This document shows positions 43,799 through 52,205 of a DNA stretch of 64,000 bases, one piece after another (within the stretch, counting starts at the first letter, position 1; the number at the start of each line of letters is the position of its first letter). Source of the DNA: Candidatus Gastranaerophilales bacterium (GTDB taxonomy: Bacteria > Cyanobacteriota > Vampirovibrionia > Gastranaerophilales > Gastranaerophilaceae); NCBI GenBank assembly GCA_944325625.1, contig CALVAP010000015.1, positions 36,412-100,411 on the forward strand. The letters run 5' to 3'. A program made the position numbers and the translations under genes. Under the pieces are notes generated by a model. The model made no database searches, was not told the DNA's origin, and saw nothing but the letters and a program-made list of their open reading frames with translations.

Positions 43799-44926
43799 AT
43801 GGACGAGTTTAAAATAATACCGTTTTTAAGAAGTGTTGTAAAACAGGGAGTTTCAGATATTCATTTAAGAGTTGATGAGTATCCCGTAGTAAGAAAGGAT
43901 GGAAAAATCCTAAAGATTACAAACCTTGCCAAAATGACGGACGATGATTTGGAAAATACATTAGCTGAGCTTTTACCCGGAATATTAAAAAGTAGAGCGG
44001 ATCAGGTTTTTGACCTTGATTTTGCGTATGAGATAAAAGGTGTTTCCCGCTTTAGGGTAAATATGTCAAGACAATTGGGCAAGCTAGCACTGGTTATTCG
44101 TACTATTCCGTACGAAATTCCCAAAATCAAAGAGTTGGGGCTGCCTGTCTCAATAGAACAGTTTTCGGCGTTGAATAACGGTATTGTTCTTGTTACTGGT
44201 CCCACAGGTAGCGGTAAGTCTACAACTCTTGCTTCGCTTATTGAAAGTATCAATACTTCTATGCAAAAACACATAATTACAATAGAAGATCCAATTGAGT
44301 TCCTTTATACTAATAAAAAATGTATTATATCTCAAAGGCAGGTGGAAGTTGATACAACATCTTTTCCCGATGGTGTAAAATATGCCCTAAGACAAGACCC
44401 CGATGTAATTCTAATTGGGGAAATCAGAGACCGAGAAACCATGTCTGCAGCCTTAAAAGCAGCAGAAACAGGACATTTGGTTTATGCAACAATGCATACA
44501 AATGATGCTGTTCAGACGGTTAATCGTATTGTCAATATTTACGAACCTCAAGATAGAGAATTTATTAGAAAGCAACTATCAGAAACGCTTAGAGCAACAG
44601 TATCACAGCGATTACTTCCGCGTAAAGATACTGAGGGAAGAATTCCTGCTTGTGAGGTTTTGGTTGTTACTCCGACTGTGAAAGATTTTATAGCCAAAGA
44701 TAACTTGGAAGAAGTTTATGACCTTGTTAAAAAGGGTTCATTTAACGATATGATTACGATGAATATGTCTATATATGAACTTTATGTTAGAGGATATATT
44801 TCTGAGGCTACCGCCCTTTCTGCTACCGATAACAAGAATGAATTGAAGCAATATATGAGAGGTGCTTACCATGGTGCCAATTCTAAGGCGTTGAAATTAA
44901 AGGAAGAACTTAGCAGTGAACAGTAG
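43799..44926 (+). CDS. pilT: Twitching-motility ATPase PilT
   Basis: Retraction ATPase of type IV pili, a hexameric secretion-type ATPase at the inner membrane. It has VSDIHLRVDEYPV near residue 20, Walker A GPTGSGKSTTL near 133, the Asp box RQDPDVILIGEIRDRETM near 200, Walker B context and the His box GHLVYATMHTNDA. A PilT-type AIRNLIRE motif is not evident at the C terminus, which is somewhat divergent. Length is 375 residues. AAGAGGAG precedes the ATG. Its last 11 bases overlap recO. Confidence 0.9.
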   Translation: MDEFKIIPFLRSVVKQGVSDIHLRVDEYPVVRKDGKILKITNLAKMTDDDLENTLAELLPGILKSRADQVFDLDFAYEIKGVSRFRVNMSRQLGKLALVIRTIPYEIPKIKELGLPVSIEQFSALNNGIVLVTGPTGSGKSTTLASLIESINTSMQKHIITIEDPIEFLYTNKKCIISQRQVEVDTTSFPDGVKYALRQDPDVILIGEIRDRETMSAALKAAETGHLVYATMHTNDAVQTVNRIVNIYEPQDREFIRKQLSETLRATVSQRLLPRKDTEGRIPACEVLVVTPTVKDFIAKDNLEEVYDLVKKGSFNDMITMNMSIYELYVRGYISEATALSATDNKNELKQYMRGAYHGANSKALKLKEELSSEQ

Positions 44927-45686
44927 CAATTATCTTACGGACGCTATAAACATCAAGTCTTATAATTTGAGTGAGTCAGATAAGATTCTGTTGATGTATT
45001 CCAGAGATAAAGGTCTTTTAAGAGGTGTTGCAAAAGGAGCAAAAAAAACTAAGAGTAAGTTTGGTGGGCGTATGGATATGCTTGTTGCCAACAAACTTAT
45101 GCTTTATAAGGGAAAAAATTTAGACACTATATGCCAGGCAGAAGCGATTAATACGTTTAATAATCTTAGAAATGATATGGATAAGATGATTTATGCGGTC
45201 TATATGGCAGAAATAGTTACAGGCTTTGGCACAGAAGATGATCCCAACAGTTCTGAGATTTATGATATTTTTTATAAAGCGTTGGCAAGAATTTCTTCTG
45301 CTAAGACAATTGTTGAAATTCTGCTTTGTGTTATGAGATTTCAGCTAAAAATGATGCGAATATGCGGCTATGAATTACAGCTGAAAAATTGTGTAATGTG
45401 TGGTTGTTCTATTGATAAAGAGAGCAAAGAAGTTATTTTTTCGGAACAAAAAGGTGGAGTTCAATGTAATTCTTGTGCCACAGGAAGCGGTGTAAGGTTA
45501 CCCCAAAAACTCAGAAGTTTTCTGGATGTTCTTGCAGATACTGATTTCGATGCTTGTACGATTTATGACGAAAAAGCTACACCCAAAATTGCTTCTTACT
45601 GCTTTTCAATGGTGAAGTCATATGTGGCACTTCACTCGCAAAAGAAACTTATGTCAGAAAAAATGCTCGGTGAGCTGGTCCAATAG
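44916..45686 (+). CDS. recO: DNA repair protein RecO
   Basis: RecFOR recombination mediator. An N-terminal OB fold (INIKSYNLSESDKILLMYSRD in two blocks; RGVAKGAKKTKSKFGGRMD) is followed by a helical domain with a zinc-finger-like set CVMCGCSIDKES and CNSCA. Length is 256 residues. The start is GTG inside the end of pilT with GGAAG nine bases upstream. Confidence 0.9.
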   Translation: MNSSNYLTDAINIKSYNLSESDKILLMYSRDKGLLRGVAKGAKKTKSKFGGRMDMLVANKLMLYKGKNLDTICQAEAINTFNNLRNDMDKMIYAVYMAEIVTGFGTEDDPNSSEIYDIFYKALARISSAKTIVEILLCVMRFQLKMMRICGYELQLKNCVMCGCSIDKESKEVIFSEQKGGVQCNSCATGSGVRLPQKLRSFLDVLADTDFDACTIYDEKATPKIASYCFSMVKSYVALHSQKKLMSEKMLGELVQ

Positions 45687-45746
45687 AGCTTGTAAATTTG
45701 GATATTATTGGATAACTTGTTAAAAGTAAAAAATAGGAGAAATAAT

Positions 45747-46124
45747 ATGAAAAATCTAATGAGTATAATAATTGTAGCGTTTGTTGCTTTTATTTTGACA
45801 GGTGCAGGGGCATTAGCTTCTGCAAGAAACTTTGTTCCGAAGGATTTTACTGTAGTTAAAGCAAGTCATATCCTTGTTGAGTCCAAAGAAGAAGCTATTG
45901 AAATAAAAGAGAAACTTGATGCTGGTGAAGATTTTGCAATTCTTGCACGTCAAAACTCGCTTTGTCCTTCAAAGGTTGTAGGCGGGGATTTGGGCTATTT
46001 TAAGCGTGGACAGATGGTAAAACCCTTTGAAAATGCTGCTTTTTCGCTGCCTGTTGGTCAAGTATCCGAACCTGTTCAAACTGAATTTGGTTGGCACATA
46101 ATAAAAGTAACTGACAGACGCTAG
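45747..46124 (+). CDS. Exported parvulin-type peptidyl-prolyl isomerase
   Basis: PpiC-like isomerase with a signal peptide or anchor ([19 protein letters not shown]). The parvulin domain spans about residues 40-125, with [34 protein letters not shown] in two short blocks, and [14 protein letters not shown] at the end. At 125 residues it is a minimal isomerase that would help fold envelope proteins. The ATG at 45747 has AGGAGA upstream; a TTG at 45708 is in frame but unsupported. Confidence 0.9.
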   Translation: MKNLMSIIIVAFVAFILTGAGALASARNFVPKDFTVVKASHILVESKEEAIEIKEKLDAGEDFAILARQNSLCPSKVVGGDLGYFKRGQMVKPFENAAFSLPVGQVSEPVQTEFGWHIIKVTDRR

Positions 46125-46154
46125 AGAATGTGGTTTTGAACAAATACCACTCAG

Positions 46155-46397
46155 TTAGATTTCTTCGTATAAAGTTGATGCATTTTGAGCGGGCACATTT
46201 CCTGTAGGAATGACAAGGACTTTTACACTGACTGTTTTATTATATTGTTCTATTTTAATGATATCCCCAACTTTGAGTTGCTTTGCCGGCTTTGCAATTG
46301 CGTCATTAACGTAAATTCTACCTTGTTCCGCGACATCATTTGCGACTGTGCGTCGTTTTATTAACCTTGAAACCTTCAAAAATTTATCTAATCTCAT
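46155..46397 (-). CDS. S4-domain RNA-binding protein (RqcP/HslR-like)
   Basis: An 80-residue single S4 domain: MRLDKFLKVSRLIKRRTVAND, with the conserved Arg-rich helix and the GRIYVNDAIAKPAKQLKVGD turn in short form. It resembles RqcP/YlmH/HslR-type proteins used in ribosome-associated quality control. It lies 3 bases after the unknown membrane-protein gene on the same strand. Confidence 0.88.
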   Translation of the reverse strand: MRLDKFLKVSRLIKRRTVANDVAEQGRIYVNDAIAKPAKQLKVGDIIKIEQYNKTVSVKVLVIPTGNVPAQNASTLYEEI

Positions 46398-46400
46398 AAG

Positions 46401-47747
46401 CTATATTGTAGCGGCTGAATTGCTTTGTGCAAGTTTTTCTTCCAAGTGTTTTGCAACATGAAAATCTTTTGAGCCGGAGAATTTTTTTCTGTACTCAAAC
46501 ATAATTTTTGGCATAGCATAACCCAAAGCTGCACAACAGATGCCGATATTGGAAAGAATAGCAGCTATTTTGTAGTTTCTGGCTTTTTTCATAAAGTCTT
46601 TGAGCGGTAAATTACTTTTCTTGCTATGGTTAATGAAGTTATCAAGCATCGAAACAAATTCTTTCATCTGTTCGGTGTCAATATATTTTCCGGGGTCGAT
46701 GTTTCCTGTTTTTTCAAATTGTCCGATTAATCCTGAAATCTTTGCACCTTTTACAATAGTAGAGTCTTGATTTTGAGCTATGTATCCAAGAACATCTTTA
46801 GGCGTTTTAAGTTTTTTGAATTCATTTATCTCATTTTTAAGCTTGTCTGTACCCATAGCATCTTTAAGTGTTTCGGAGTTTATAAATCTCAAGTCCATAT
46901 CCACAGGGGTCTTGAATCTGTTTTTAAAGAGTTTTTCAATACCCTTTTGTATCCATCCGCCAGCCATATACATAAAGAATAACAATGAACCTTCTTTGAT
47001 AGCATATTCTGCAAATTCGTATTTGTTTCTTGCCTTGTGTAGTCTTTCTGTTGTTATTCCTGCGTCTATAATCATCAAATTTCTAACAGGGTTAAACATA
47101 AATGATTGAAAATTCAGTCCGCCAAAAGATGGTTTACCTTGAGTTTTGTTGGATTTTTTCCCTTGGAATGTCGTTTCGCTGAAATTGGCAAAGGTTTTTA
47201 CTTCTTTAATTTTTTCAGCCATAATTTCATCGTTTGCTTTTTTCTTCATATATTCTTTTATGACGGCTTTTTCTGTTGTTTTTTGTTTATAGTTAGTTAA
47301 CGCAAAGTAAGAGACAAATGTAAGAATAGTTGCGAGTGCAAATTTGGAATAGAAAAGTTTTTTGAATGTAGGCAAATTGTCAACGGCATCATTAATCGAC
47401 TTAAGCATGTTTTTGCCTTCATTGTTCGAGGGATTAAGAATTTTTTTTGCAAAATCTATATGGTCTTGAGACGTTGCAACCCGAACATCTACATCCGGAT
47501 TAAGTCCTTTGTATTTGTAAATTGTTTTGTCTGCAATCCATCTGAAGAAAGGCAATCCACCAAGCCAGATAATCTGAGTACCGAACTCATCAATAAATCT
47601 GTCTTTACCTTCAAGTTTACCGCCCGCATCAAAAGAAAAATAGGTTAGACCTGAGCTGTTTATAGTATCCTTAATAGCCAGAGGAATTTTTGATTCCGGG
47701 TTACCGAGAGTAGATATTATAGAGTTTGATAATGATGAAACTTGCAT
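46401..47747 (-). CDS. Unknown membrane protein, 448 aa
   Basis: Not recognised. Hydrophobic segments lie near residues 132-150, 250-268 and 392-410, separated by long Lys-rich soluble parts. In the middle, a Lys/Asn/Gln-rich linker (about 185-205) leads to KPSFGGLNFQSF. The last part (about 300-380) is helical and charged. The C-terminal helix contains two Cys and is followed by MPKIMFEYRKKF. Overall layout, the SFGG-type motif after a polar linker and the Cys-containing last helix recall the protein at 54.1 kb, suggesting a common lineage-specific family. Confidence 0.7.
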   Translation of the reverse strand: MQVSSLSNSIISTLGNPESKIPLAIKDTINSSGLTYFSFDAGGKLEGKDRFIDEFGTQIIWLGGLPFFRWIADKTIYKYKGLNPDVDVRVATSQDHIDFAKKILNPSNNEGKNMLKSINDAVDNLPTFKKLFYSKFALATILTFVSYFALTNYKQKTTEKAVIKEYMKKKANDEIMAEKIKEVKTFANFSETTFQGKKSNKTQGKPSFGGLNFQSFMFNPVRNLMIIDAGITTERLHKARNKYEFAEYAIKEGSLLFFMYMAGGWIQKGIEKLFKNRFKTPVDMDLRFINSETLKDAMGTDKLKNEINEFKKLKTPKDVLGYIAQNQDSTIVKGAKISGLIGQFEKTGNIDPGKYIDTEQMKEFVSMLDNFINHSKKSNLPLKDFMKKARNYKIAAILSNIGICCAALGYAMPKIMFEYRKKFSGSKDFHVAKHLEEKLAQSNSAATI

Positions 47748-47773
47748 TACAGTTGTACCTTCCGTTTACTCAA

Positions 47774-47944
47774 TCACAAGCCCCAAGCTAAATTCATAAG
47801 TTTTGTTAAAGGGGCTTTAGCTTTTCGAAATCCGCACAGACGACCTTGGCGACCTCCGGCTTCCTTCACAGCAACAGATAAACGACGTCGAATATTAATC
47901 GTTCCTTCCGGTGTGATATTGAGTTGACTTACGGTTTTTAACAT
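47774..47944 (-). CDS. Small basic protein, 56 aa
   Basis: A short frame read directly from the sequence: MLKTVSQLNITPEGTINI, then RRRLSVAVKEAGGRQG and a C-terminal RKAKAPLTKLMNLAWGL. AAAGGGA is ideally spaced before the ATG, and the stop lies 26 bases before the next minus-strand gene, so it is probably cotranscribed with the 46401 gene. Net charge is strongly positive, with no signal peptide. It could be nucleic-acid binding or ribosome-associated. Family not recognised. Confidence 0.6.
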   Translation of the reverse strand: MLKTVSQLNITPEGTINIRRRLSVAVKEAGGRQGRLCGFRKAKAPLTKLMNLAWGL

Positions 47945-48026
47945 AGTTCCCTTTATTTTATGTTTTTATAATGCCGGTGATGTTAATTTTGTGCCCATTT
48001 TTGAGTTAAAATTTGCAAATTGTAAC

Positions 48027-48055
48027 AAAAAAGCCTTCTGACATTTCAGAAAGCT
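48027..48055 (-). terminator. Terminator of the 48.1-kb small RNA
   Basis: On the minus strand AGCTTTCTGA-AATG-TCAGAAGGCT followed by six Ts. One position is a T-G wobble in the minus-strand RNA but a C-A mismatch on the other strand, so the hairpin belongs to the minus strand. Confidence 0.75.
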
Positions 48056-48165
48056 CGTAATTTAAACAAACCAATCAAGTACATTGTCTAAATGCGAACC
48101 TTCTTCCTATTCAATCTGCGTCGGAGGCAATAACTCATAAATAAATATTTCCTAGAAATTCTTAC
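48027..48165 (-). ncRNA. Candidate small RNA, about 139 nt
   Basis: A self-contained transcription unit: a strong promoter at 48172-48199 and an intrinsic terminator at 48027-48055, with no gene of normal length between them. The first half (AGTTATTG) can pair with the second (CAATG-T-ACT) to make a long hairpin around a CCTCCGACGC region. Length and layout are compatible with a 6S-like or other regulatory RNA, but I do not recognise a family. A 16-codon basic frame (48088-48138, MSYCLRRRLNRKKVRI) with AGGAAA upstream is an alternative reading. Confidence 0.5.
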
Positions 48166-48171
48166 AAAACT

Positions 48172-48199
48172 AGTATACCAAGTTACATAAGATTGTCAA
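48172..48199 (-). promoter_or_regulatory. Strong promoter of the candidate small RNA
   Basis: Minus strand TTGACA (48199-48194), a 16-base spacer and TATACT (48177-48172). Confidence 0.7.
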
Positions 48200-48229
48200 T
48201 AATTGGTTATACTTATATTTTAGTTTATT

Positions 48230-48245
48230 GTTAACTTTTGTTAAC
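48230..48245. promoter_or_regulatory. Paired GTTAAC sites
   Basis: GTTAAC-TTTT-GTTAAC, two copies of a palindromic hexamer 10 bases apart (about one helical turn), between the divergent small-RNA promoter and the Gly-rich gene. Operator-like. Confidence 0.35.
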
Positions 48246-48309
48246 CTAAAAAGCAATTTTGATAAGAATAATGTTTTTACATGTGTAAGAGAGAAATAGA
48301 GGATATCTT

Positions 48310-48978
48310 ATGACTGAGAAAGTTGGGAGCGTAACGCTTATACAAAGTGCTGATAGCAGTTCATCAGCCAAAAAGACGCCCAAAAAGTCTACGAAGTCAA
48401 AGAGCAACAGCGTATGGACAGATAAAAGAGCCGTTGCAAAGCCAAAAGTTACAACAACGACAACCTCATCAGGCTGCGGATTTTGGGGCAAGCTGGGTAA
48501 TGGATTAAAGTCTTTGGCTTGTGGATTTGGAAATCTGTTGGCAGGTGGAATAAAAGCCTTTGGCGGACTTCTTGGAATGGGCGGAAAAATGATTGGCGGG
48601 CTTGGCGCTGCATTGGGTTCTAGCAATTTAGGCTTTGGGCTGGGTGTCGGTCTTGGAATGTATGGTATTTATAACAGTATTGGTAATGGCGGATATTTTG
48701 GAATAGGCGCAATGGGCTGCGGTTGGCCGTTTATGACAACCAGCGGATTTTACAGACCGCTTTGTTCCGGAATAGGCGGATGGAGGGCACCGGCATTTAT
48801 TGCCGGAGGGTTTCCGAATCTGCTAAGTTGCAACGGATTTGGTGCTGCAAATCTTTTAGGATTTGATTTTAATGCCTTTGGCAATTGCGGAATAAGAGGT
48901 GCTCATGCCAGCTTAAATCCTTTGCAACATTACTGGAGCTGTGGTTCTGGCGGTAAACCGGTATTTGGATTTCGTTAA
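48310..48978 (+). CDS. Glycine-rich hydrophobic protein, 222 aa
   Basis: Not recognised. The first 55 residues are Lys/Ser/Thr-rich with no signal peptide. From residue 55 on, the protein is about one-quarter Gly with Phe, Leu, Ala and Cys: GCGFWGKLGNGLKSLACGFG, then LLAGGIKAFGGLLGMGGKM and GLGVGLGMYGIYN. This is an amphipathic to fully hydrophobic glycine-zipper stretch. About eight Cys are spread through it. AGAGGA precedes the ATG. It could be a membrane-inserting or self-assembling surface protein; a bacteriocin-like role is conceivable, but no immunity or export genes are adjacent. Confidence 0.7.
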   Translation: MTEKVGSVTLIQSADSSSSAKKTPKKSTKSKSNSVWTDKRAVAKPKVTTTTTSSGCGFWGKLGNGLKSLACGFGNLLAGGIKAFGGLLGMGGKMIGGLGAALGSSNLGFGLGVGLGMYGIYNSIGNGGYFGIGAMGCGWPFMTTSGFYRPLCSGIGGWRAPAFIAGGFPNLLSCNGFGAANLLGFDFNAFGNCGIRGAHASLNPLQHYWSCGSGGKPVFGFR

Positions 48979-48992
48979 TTGAGTTTTATTTT

Positions 48993-50924
48993 TTAGTCCA
49001 TAAATTTGCCGTTAAACAAGTCCATAATCATTTTTGCTTGGTCTGAGCAATTTGTTGGTTGCGGAGATGGTTGAGCTTTTTTTTCGGTTAATTGGGCTTC
49101 ATAAAACTCTTTTTCATCGTTTTCATCGCTCAAGTCAGTGTTTGCTGTCTTGGCGGGCTGCACTTTTGTTTGGGTTTGTGGGGTTATATTAGATTTTTTT
49201 TTTATCCCCGATTTTAGTTCTTTTGCTTCGTCTTCAGAAATTAATCGAATTTCAATCGGCATATCAGAATTTCCAAATAAAGCTTCAATTGCCGACTTTA
49301 GTGGAGTCATTCTTCCTGATTCTCTGGATTGTTTAACAAAAATATCTTTTGTAAATCCGATAACAACTTTATCTGCTCTAATTAGCACAGGGCAAGACAA
49401 ATTGGCAAAAAACATTTTGCTTGGCAGACTTGAAAAATTGTTGAGTAAGGAGTCCCAAAGTTCTAATCCGTCATCACTTATCGCTGTGTTTTGAGTGGTT
49501 ATTGAAGGTGTTGTCGTATTTTGATTAAGATGAACACTTTCTTCAGCGATAATTGCGTCAGCCTGTGAAATGACATGTTCTTCTTCTTTAACTATAATTT
49601 CAGGTTCAGCCGGTGTGGATGGTAACGTTGTTGGCTGCGATATTTCTTTAGATTCTGTTTGAGGCATTTTAGATGGTATATTAGCAATAGAAGAAACTGC
49701 TACTTGGATTGTTGACTTCGGTTGTATAACTTGAGACACATTGTTTGTACCAAGACCGTTAGAAATTTGATTTTCAATTTCCTCAACCCTTTTTACAAGG
49801 TCAGAAAATCTTGTATCGGAAAGTTTTGTTGACAGTTCAATTATGCCAACTTCAAGCCACAAATATCTGTCTGTAGCATTTTTAATTTCTCTTAGATAGT
49901 TTGCAAGTCTGTCTATTGCATAATTTATAGAGCATGTATCAAGCAAATTAGCTTGAGGTTCAATCATTTTAATTGCATCATCACTAAGCTGGGTTATATT
50001 TGTAATAGTTTCTATATCGGCACAAGTTTTTATAATAAGCAGGTTTCTGAAGTATTCAATTAAGTTGGAAATGATTTGTAAGGGCTCGTTTCCTTTAGAA
50101 TATATGTTGTTTATCTCAAAAATTGCTTCTTGCGGATTTTTGCTAAGAATTTTTTGAGTGAGATTAAAAAGAGTTTTTACCGAAATTTTACCCAGAAGAT
50201 TTTCTACGTCTTGAACATCAATTTGTTTTTGGACATCAAGAATACTTAATTGGTCTAAAAGCGCAAGGGCATCGCGCATCCCGCCTTGTGAAGATTTTGC
50301 AATTGCAAAAAGCGCGTCTTGTGAAATATTAATTTGCTCTTTATCCGCGATAAAAGAAAGTCTTTTTACAATGTCGTCAACAGTAATTCTTCGAAAATCA
50401 AAGCGTTGACATCTGCTGACAATTGTTTCTAAAACTTTGTGTGCTTCTGTTGTTGCCAAGATAAAGACAACATTTTGAGGCGGTTCTTCAAGCGTTTTTA
50501 AAAGCGCATTGAATGCCGTGGTGGATAGCATATGAACTTCGTCAATTATGTAAATTTTGTATTTGCCATGGATAGGGACATACTGGATTTTTTCCAAAAT
50601 ATTTTGAGCATCTTCAACAGAGCGATTGCTTGCGGCGTCTATTTCTATAACATCGACAGGAGTGGAATTTGTTATATCCACACAGCTGGGACAAACACCA
50701 CATGGTTCAACAGTAGGGCCATTAGTGCAGTTAAGAGATTTTGCCAAAATTCTTGCTGATGAGGTTTTTCCTGTTCCTCTTGGACCGCAGAAAAGATAAG
50801 CATGTGCGACTTTGTTAAGTTTTATCGCATTGGATAAAGCTTGAGAAATGTTCTCCTGTCCGACAAGGTCTGAAAAGGTCTGAGGTCTGTATTTTCGATA
50901 TAGTGGAACGTATGTTGTGCTCAA
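48993..50924 (-). CDS. dnaX: DNA polymerase III subunits tau/gamma
   Basis: Clamp-loader ATPase. It has YRKYRPQTFSDLVGQENI, Walker A GPRGTGKTSSARILAK near residue 50, zinc Cys CTNGPTVEPCGVCPSC, DEVHMLSTTAFNALLKTLEEP and the SRC motif VSRCQRFDFRR. Domain III ends near residue 370; a Pro/Thr/Glu-rich linker follows, then a tau-like C-terminal region. It is 643 residues from a TTG start with AGGG seven bases upstream. A run of ten As near codon 574 (49194-49203) could give shorter forms by slippage. Confidence 0.95.
   Translation of the reverse strand: MSTTYVPLYRKYRPQTFSDLVGQENISQALSNAIKLNKVAHAYLFCGPRGTGKTSSARILAKSLNCTNGPTVEPCGVCPSCVDITNSTPVDVIEIDAASNRSVEDAQNILEKIQYVPIHGKYKIYIIDEVHMLSTTAFNALLKTLEEPPQNVVFILATTEAHKVLETIVSRCQRFDFRRITVDDIVKRLSFIADKEQINISQDALFAIAKSSQGGMRDALALLDQLSILDVQKQIDVQDVENLLGKISVKTLFNLTQKILSKNPQEAIFEINNIYSKGNEPLQIISNLIEYFRNLLIIKTCADIETITNITQLSDDAIKMIEPQANLLDTCSINYAIDRLANYLREIKNATDRYLWLEVGIIELSTKLSDTRFSDLVKRVEEIENQISNGLGTNNVSQVIQPKSTIQVAVSSIANIPSKMPQTESKEISQPTTLPSTPAEPEIIVKEEEHVISQADAIIAEESVHLNQNTTTPSITTQNTAISDDGLELWDSLLNNFSSLPSKMFFANLSCPVLIRADKVVIGFTKDIFVKQSRESGRMTPLKSAIEALFGNSDMPIEIRLISEDEAKELKSGIKKKSNITPQTQTKVQPAKTANTDLSDENDEKEFYEAQLTEKKAQPSPQPTNCSDQAKMIMDLFNGKFMD
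49194..49203 (-). repeat. A10 tract inside dnaX
   Basis: Ten As on the coding strand encode the end of Ile574 and Lys575-577. One base more leads to a TAA after one further codon (ATC TAA). One base fewer leads to TAA after AAT CTA ATA. Either slip gives a protein of about 578-579 residues. Confidence 0.8.
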
Positions 50925-50988
50925 AACTTTGCCCTAATCTCACTCTGATAATATAATTATATATGAAAAATTTTAAATAAGGCGAATT

Positions 50989-51885
50989 ATGAACATTATT
51001 AAACCAAAGGCATTAAAAGTAGGTGACACTATAGGTTTTCTGAGTGTTTCAGGACCTGTGTATGAATTGGAGAGAGTTGATAAAGCTAAAAAATATTTTG
51101 AACAAAAAGGCTATAATGTTCTGGTTTCTGATACAACATATATGAAAAAGGATTTTCTTGCAGCTGATGATGATGTAAGACTTGCCCAGTTGCATGAATT
51201 TTTTGCCGATGACAATATAGATGCCATTTTATGTACAAGAGGCGGGTATGGTGCAATTAGGCTCATTGAAAAAATCGATTATAACTTGTTACAAACTAAG
51301 CCCAAAATTTTTGCGGGTTTTTCTGATGCAACGGCATTTCTGGCATCTATTTCAAAAAAGTGCGGTTTAGTCACATATCATTCACCCATGCCTTATCCGG
51401 ATTTTGGATGTGATGAGGTATCAAAGACCACAGAAAAATCCTTTTTTGAAATTCTTGGTGGAATGCAATTTGAGGCAAAATTGGACGGGAAGGTGTACCA
51501 TACCTCAAATGCAGAAGGTGTGCTCTGGGGAGGGAATTTGGCAACTTTAGCGTCTATGGTAGGAACAGATTTCTTGCCAGAAGAAAAGTTTATTTTATTT
51601 CTTGAAGATGTAAATGAGCCGGCGTATAAGGTTGATAGGTATTTGACAGAATTATCGTTTGATAAAAACTTCCAAAATAATCTCTCAGGAATAGTATTGG
51701 GAGAATTTACTCAGCTTGATGAGCCTGATTTTTTTGATAACATTTTTTCTGCACTTGGGGAAAAACTCAGTATACCTATAATTTCAGGTTTAAAAATAGG
51801 GCATGTGAAAGACAAAATCACTGTACCTGTGGGTATTAAGGTTAGATTGGATTCACAGAATCTTCTGCTAAAAGAAATTATATAG
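50989..51885 (+). CDS. ldcA: LD-carboxypeptidase (S66 family)
   Basis: Muropeptide recycling peptidase that cleaves the terminal D-Ala from tetrapeptides in the cytoplasm. It has LKVGDTIGFLSVSGPV at the start, the region CTRGGYGAIRLIEKIDY, the nucleophile Ser in FAGFSDATAFL near residue 107, and the charge-relay Glu (LEDVNEPAY) and His (KIGHVKDK) later on. Length is 298 residues. AAGG lies before the ATG. It is divergent from dnaX. Confidence 0.92.
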   Translation: MNIIKPKALKVGDTIGFLSVSGPVYELERVDKAKKYFEQKGYNVLVSDTTYMKKDFLAADDDVRLAQLHEFFADDNIDAILCTRGGYGAIRLIEKIDYNLLQTKPKIFAGFSDATAFLASISKKCGLVTYHSPMPYPDFGCDEVSKTTEKSFFEILGGMQFEAKLDGKVYHTSNAEGVLWGGNLATLASMVGTDFLPEEKFILFLEDVNEPAYKVDRYLTELSFDKNFQNNLSGIVLGEFTQLDEPDFFDNIFSALGEKLSIPIISGLKIGHVKDKITVPVGIKVRLDSQNLLLKEII

Positions 51886-52102
51886 TTTAAACGGCTTAGC
51901 ATATAGATAAAACTTACAACATGTATTGTATTTTTAATGTTATTGTAACAATTAAGTTTGGTTAAGAAAAATATTACTATTTTATCCATGAATAGTTGTG
52001 TTTTTTGAATGATAGCTAAATCGAAGTATTTTTTGTTTTTATAAAGTAATGTAACAATGCTACTCTTGTCGTACGAAAAAAGATGAAGTTTCGTAACAAA
52101 AG

Positions 52103-52111
52103 TGTTATAAT
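52103..52111 (+). promoter_or_regulatory. Extended -10 promoter of the Ycf45-like gene
   Basis: TG-T-TATAAT, an extended -10 without a clear -35. Expected start near 52118 leaves a leader of about 170 bases. The stretch 51886-52102 before it holds no gene, only AT-rich sequence with two TTGTAACAAT-like elements (51942-51952 and 52048-52058). Confidence 0.55.
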
Positions 52112-52205
52112 AGAAATGTAAGGTACAATATCAATAAGGAGATAAAATAAAAAACATACCAGTCTTGTTGTAATAGAGGTTTGCAACAGTAAAGAATGGG
52201 GTCGG

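Noticed and set aside
46125..46154. Terminator between the parvulin gene and the S4 gene
   Set aside because: Only a 5-bp GTGGT/ACCAC stem with a long loop and no T-run.
48246..48626. 126-codon minus-strand frame opposite the Gly-rich gene
   Set aside because: Pro-rich shadow produced by Gly codons on the other strand; no start signals.
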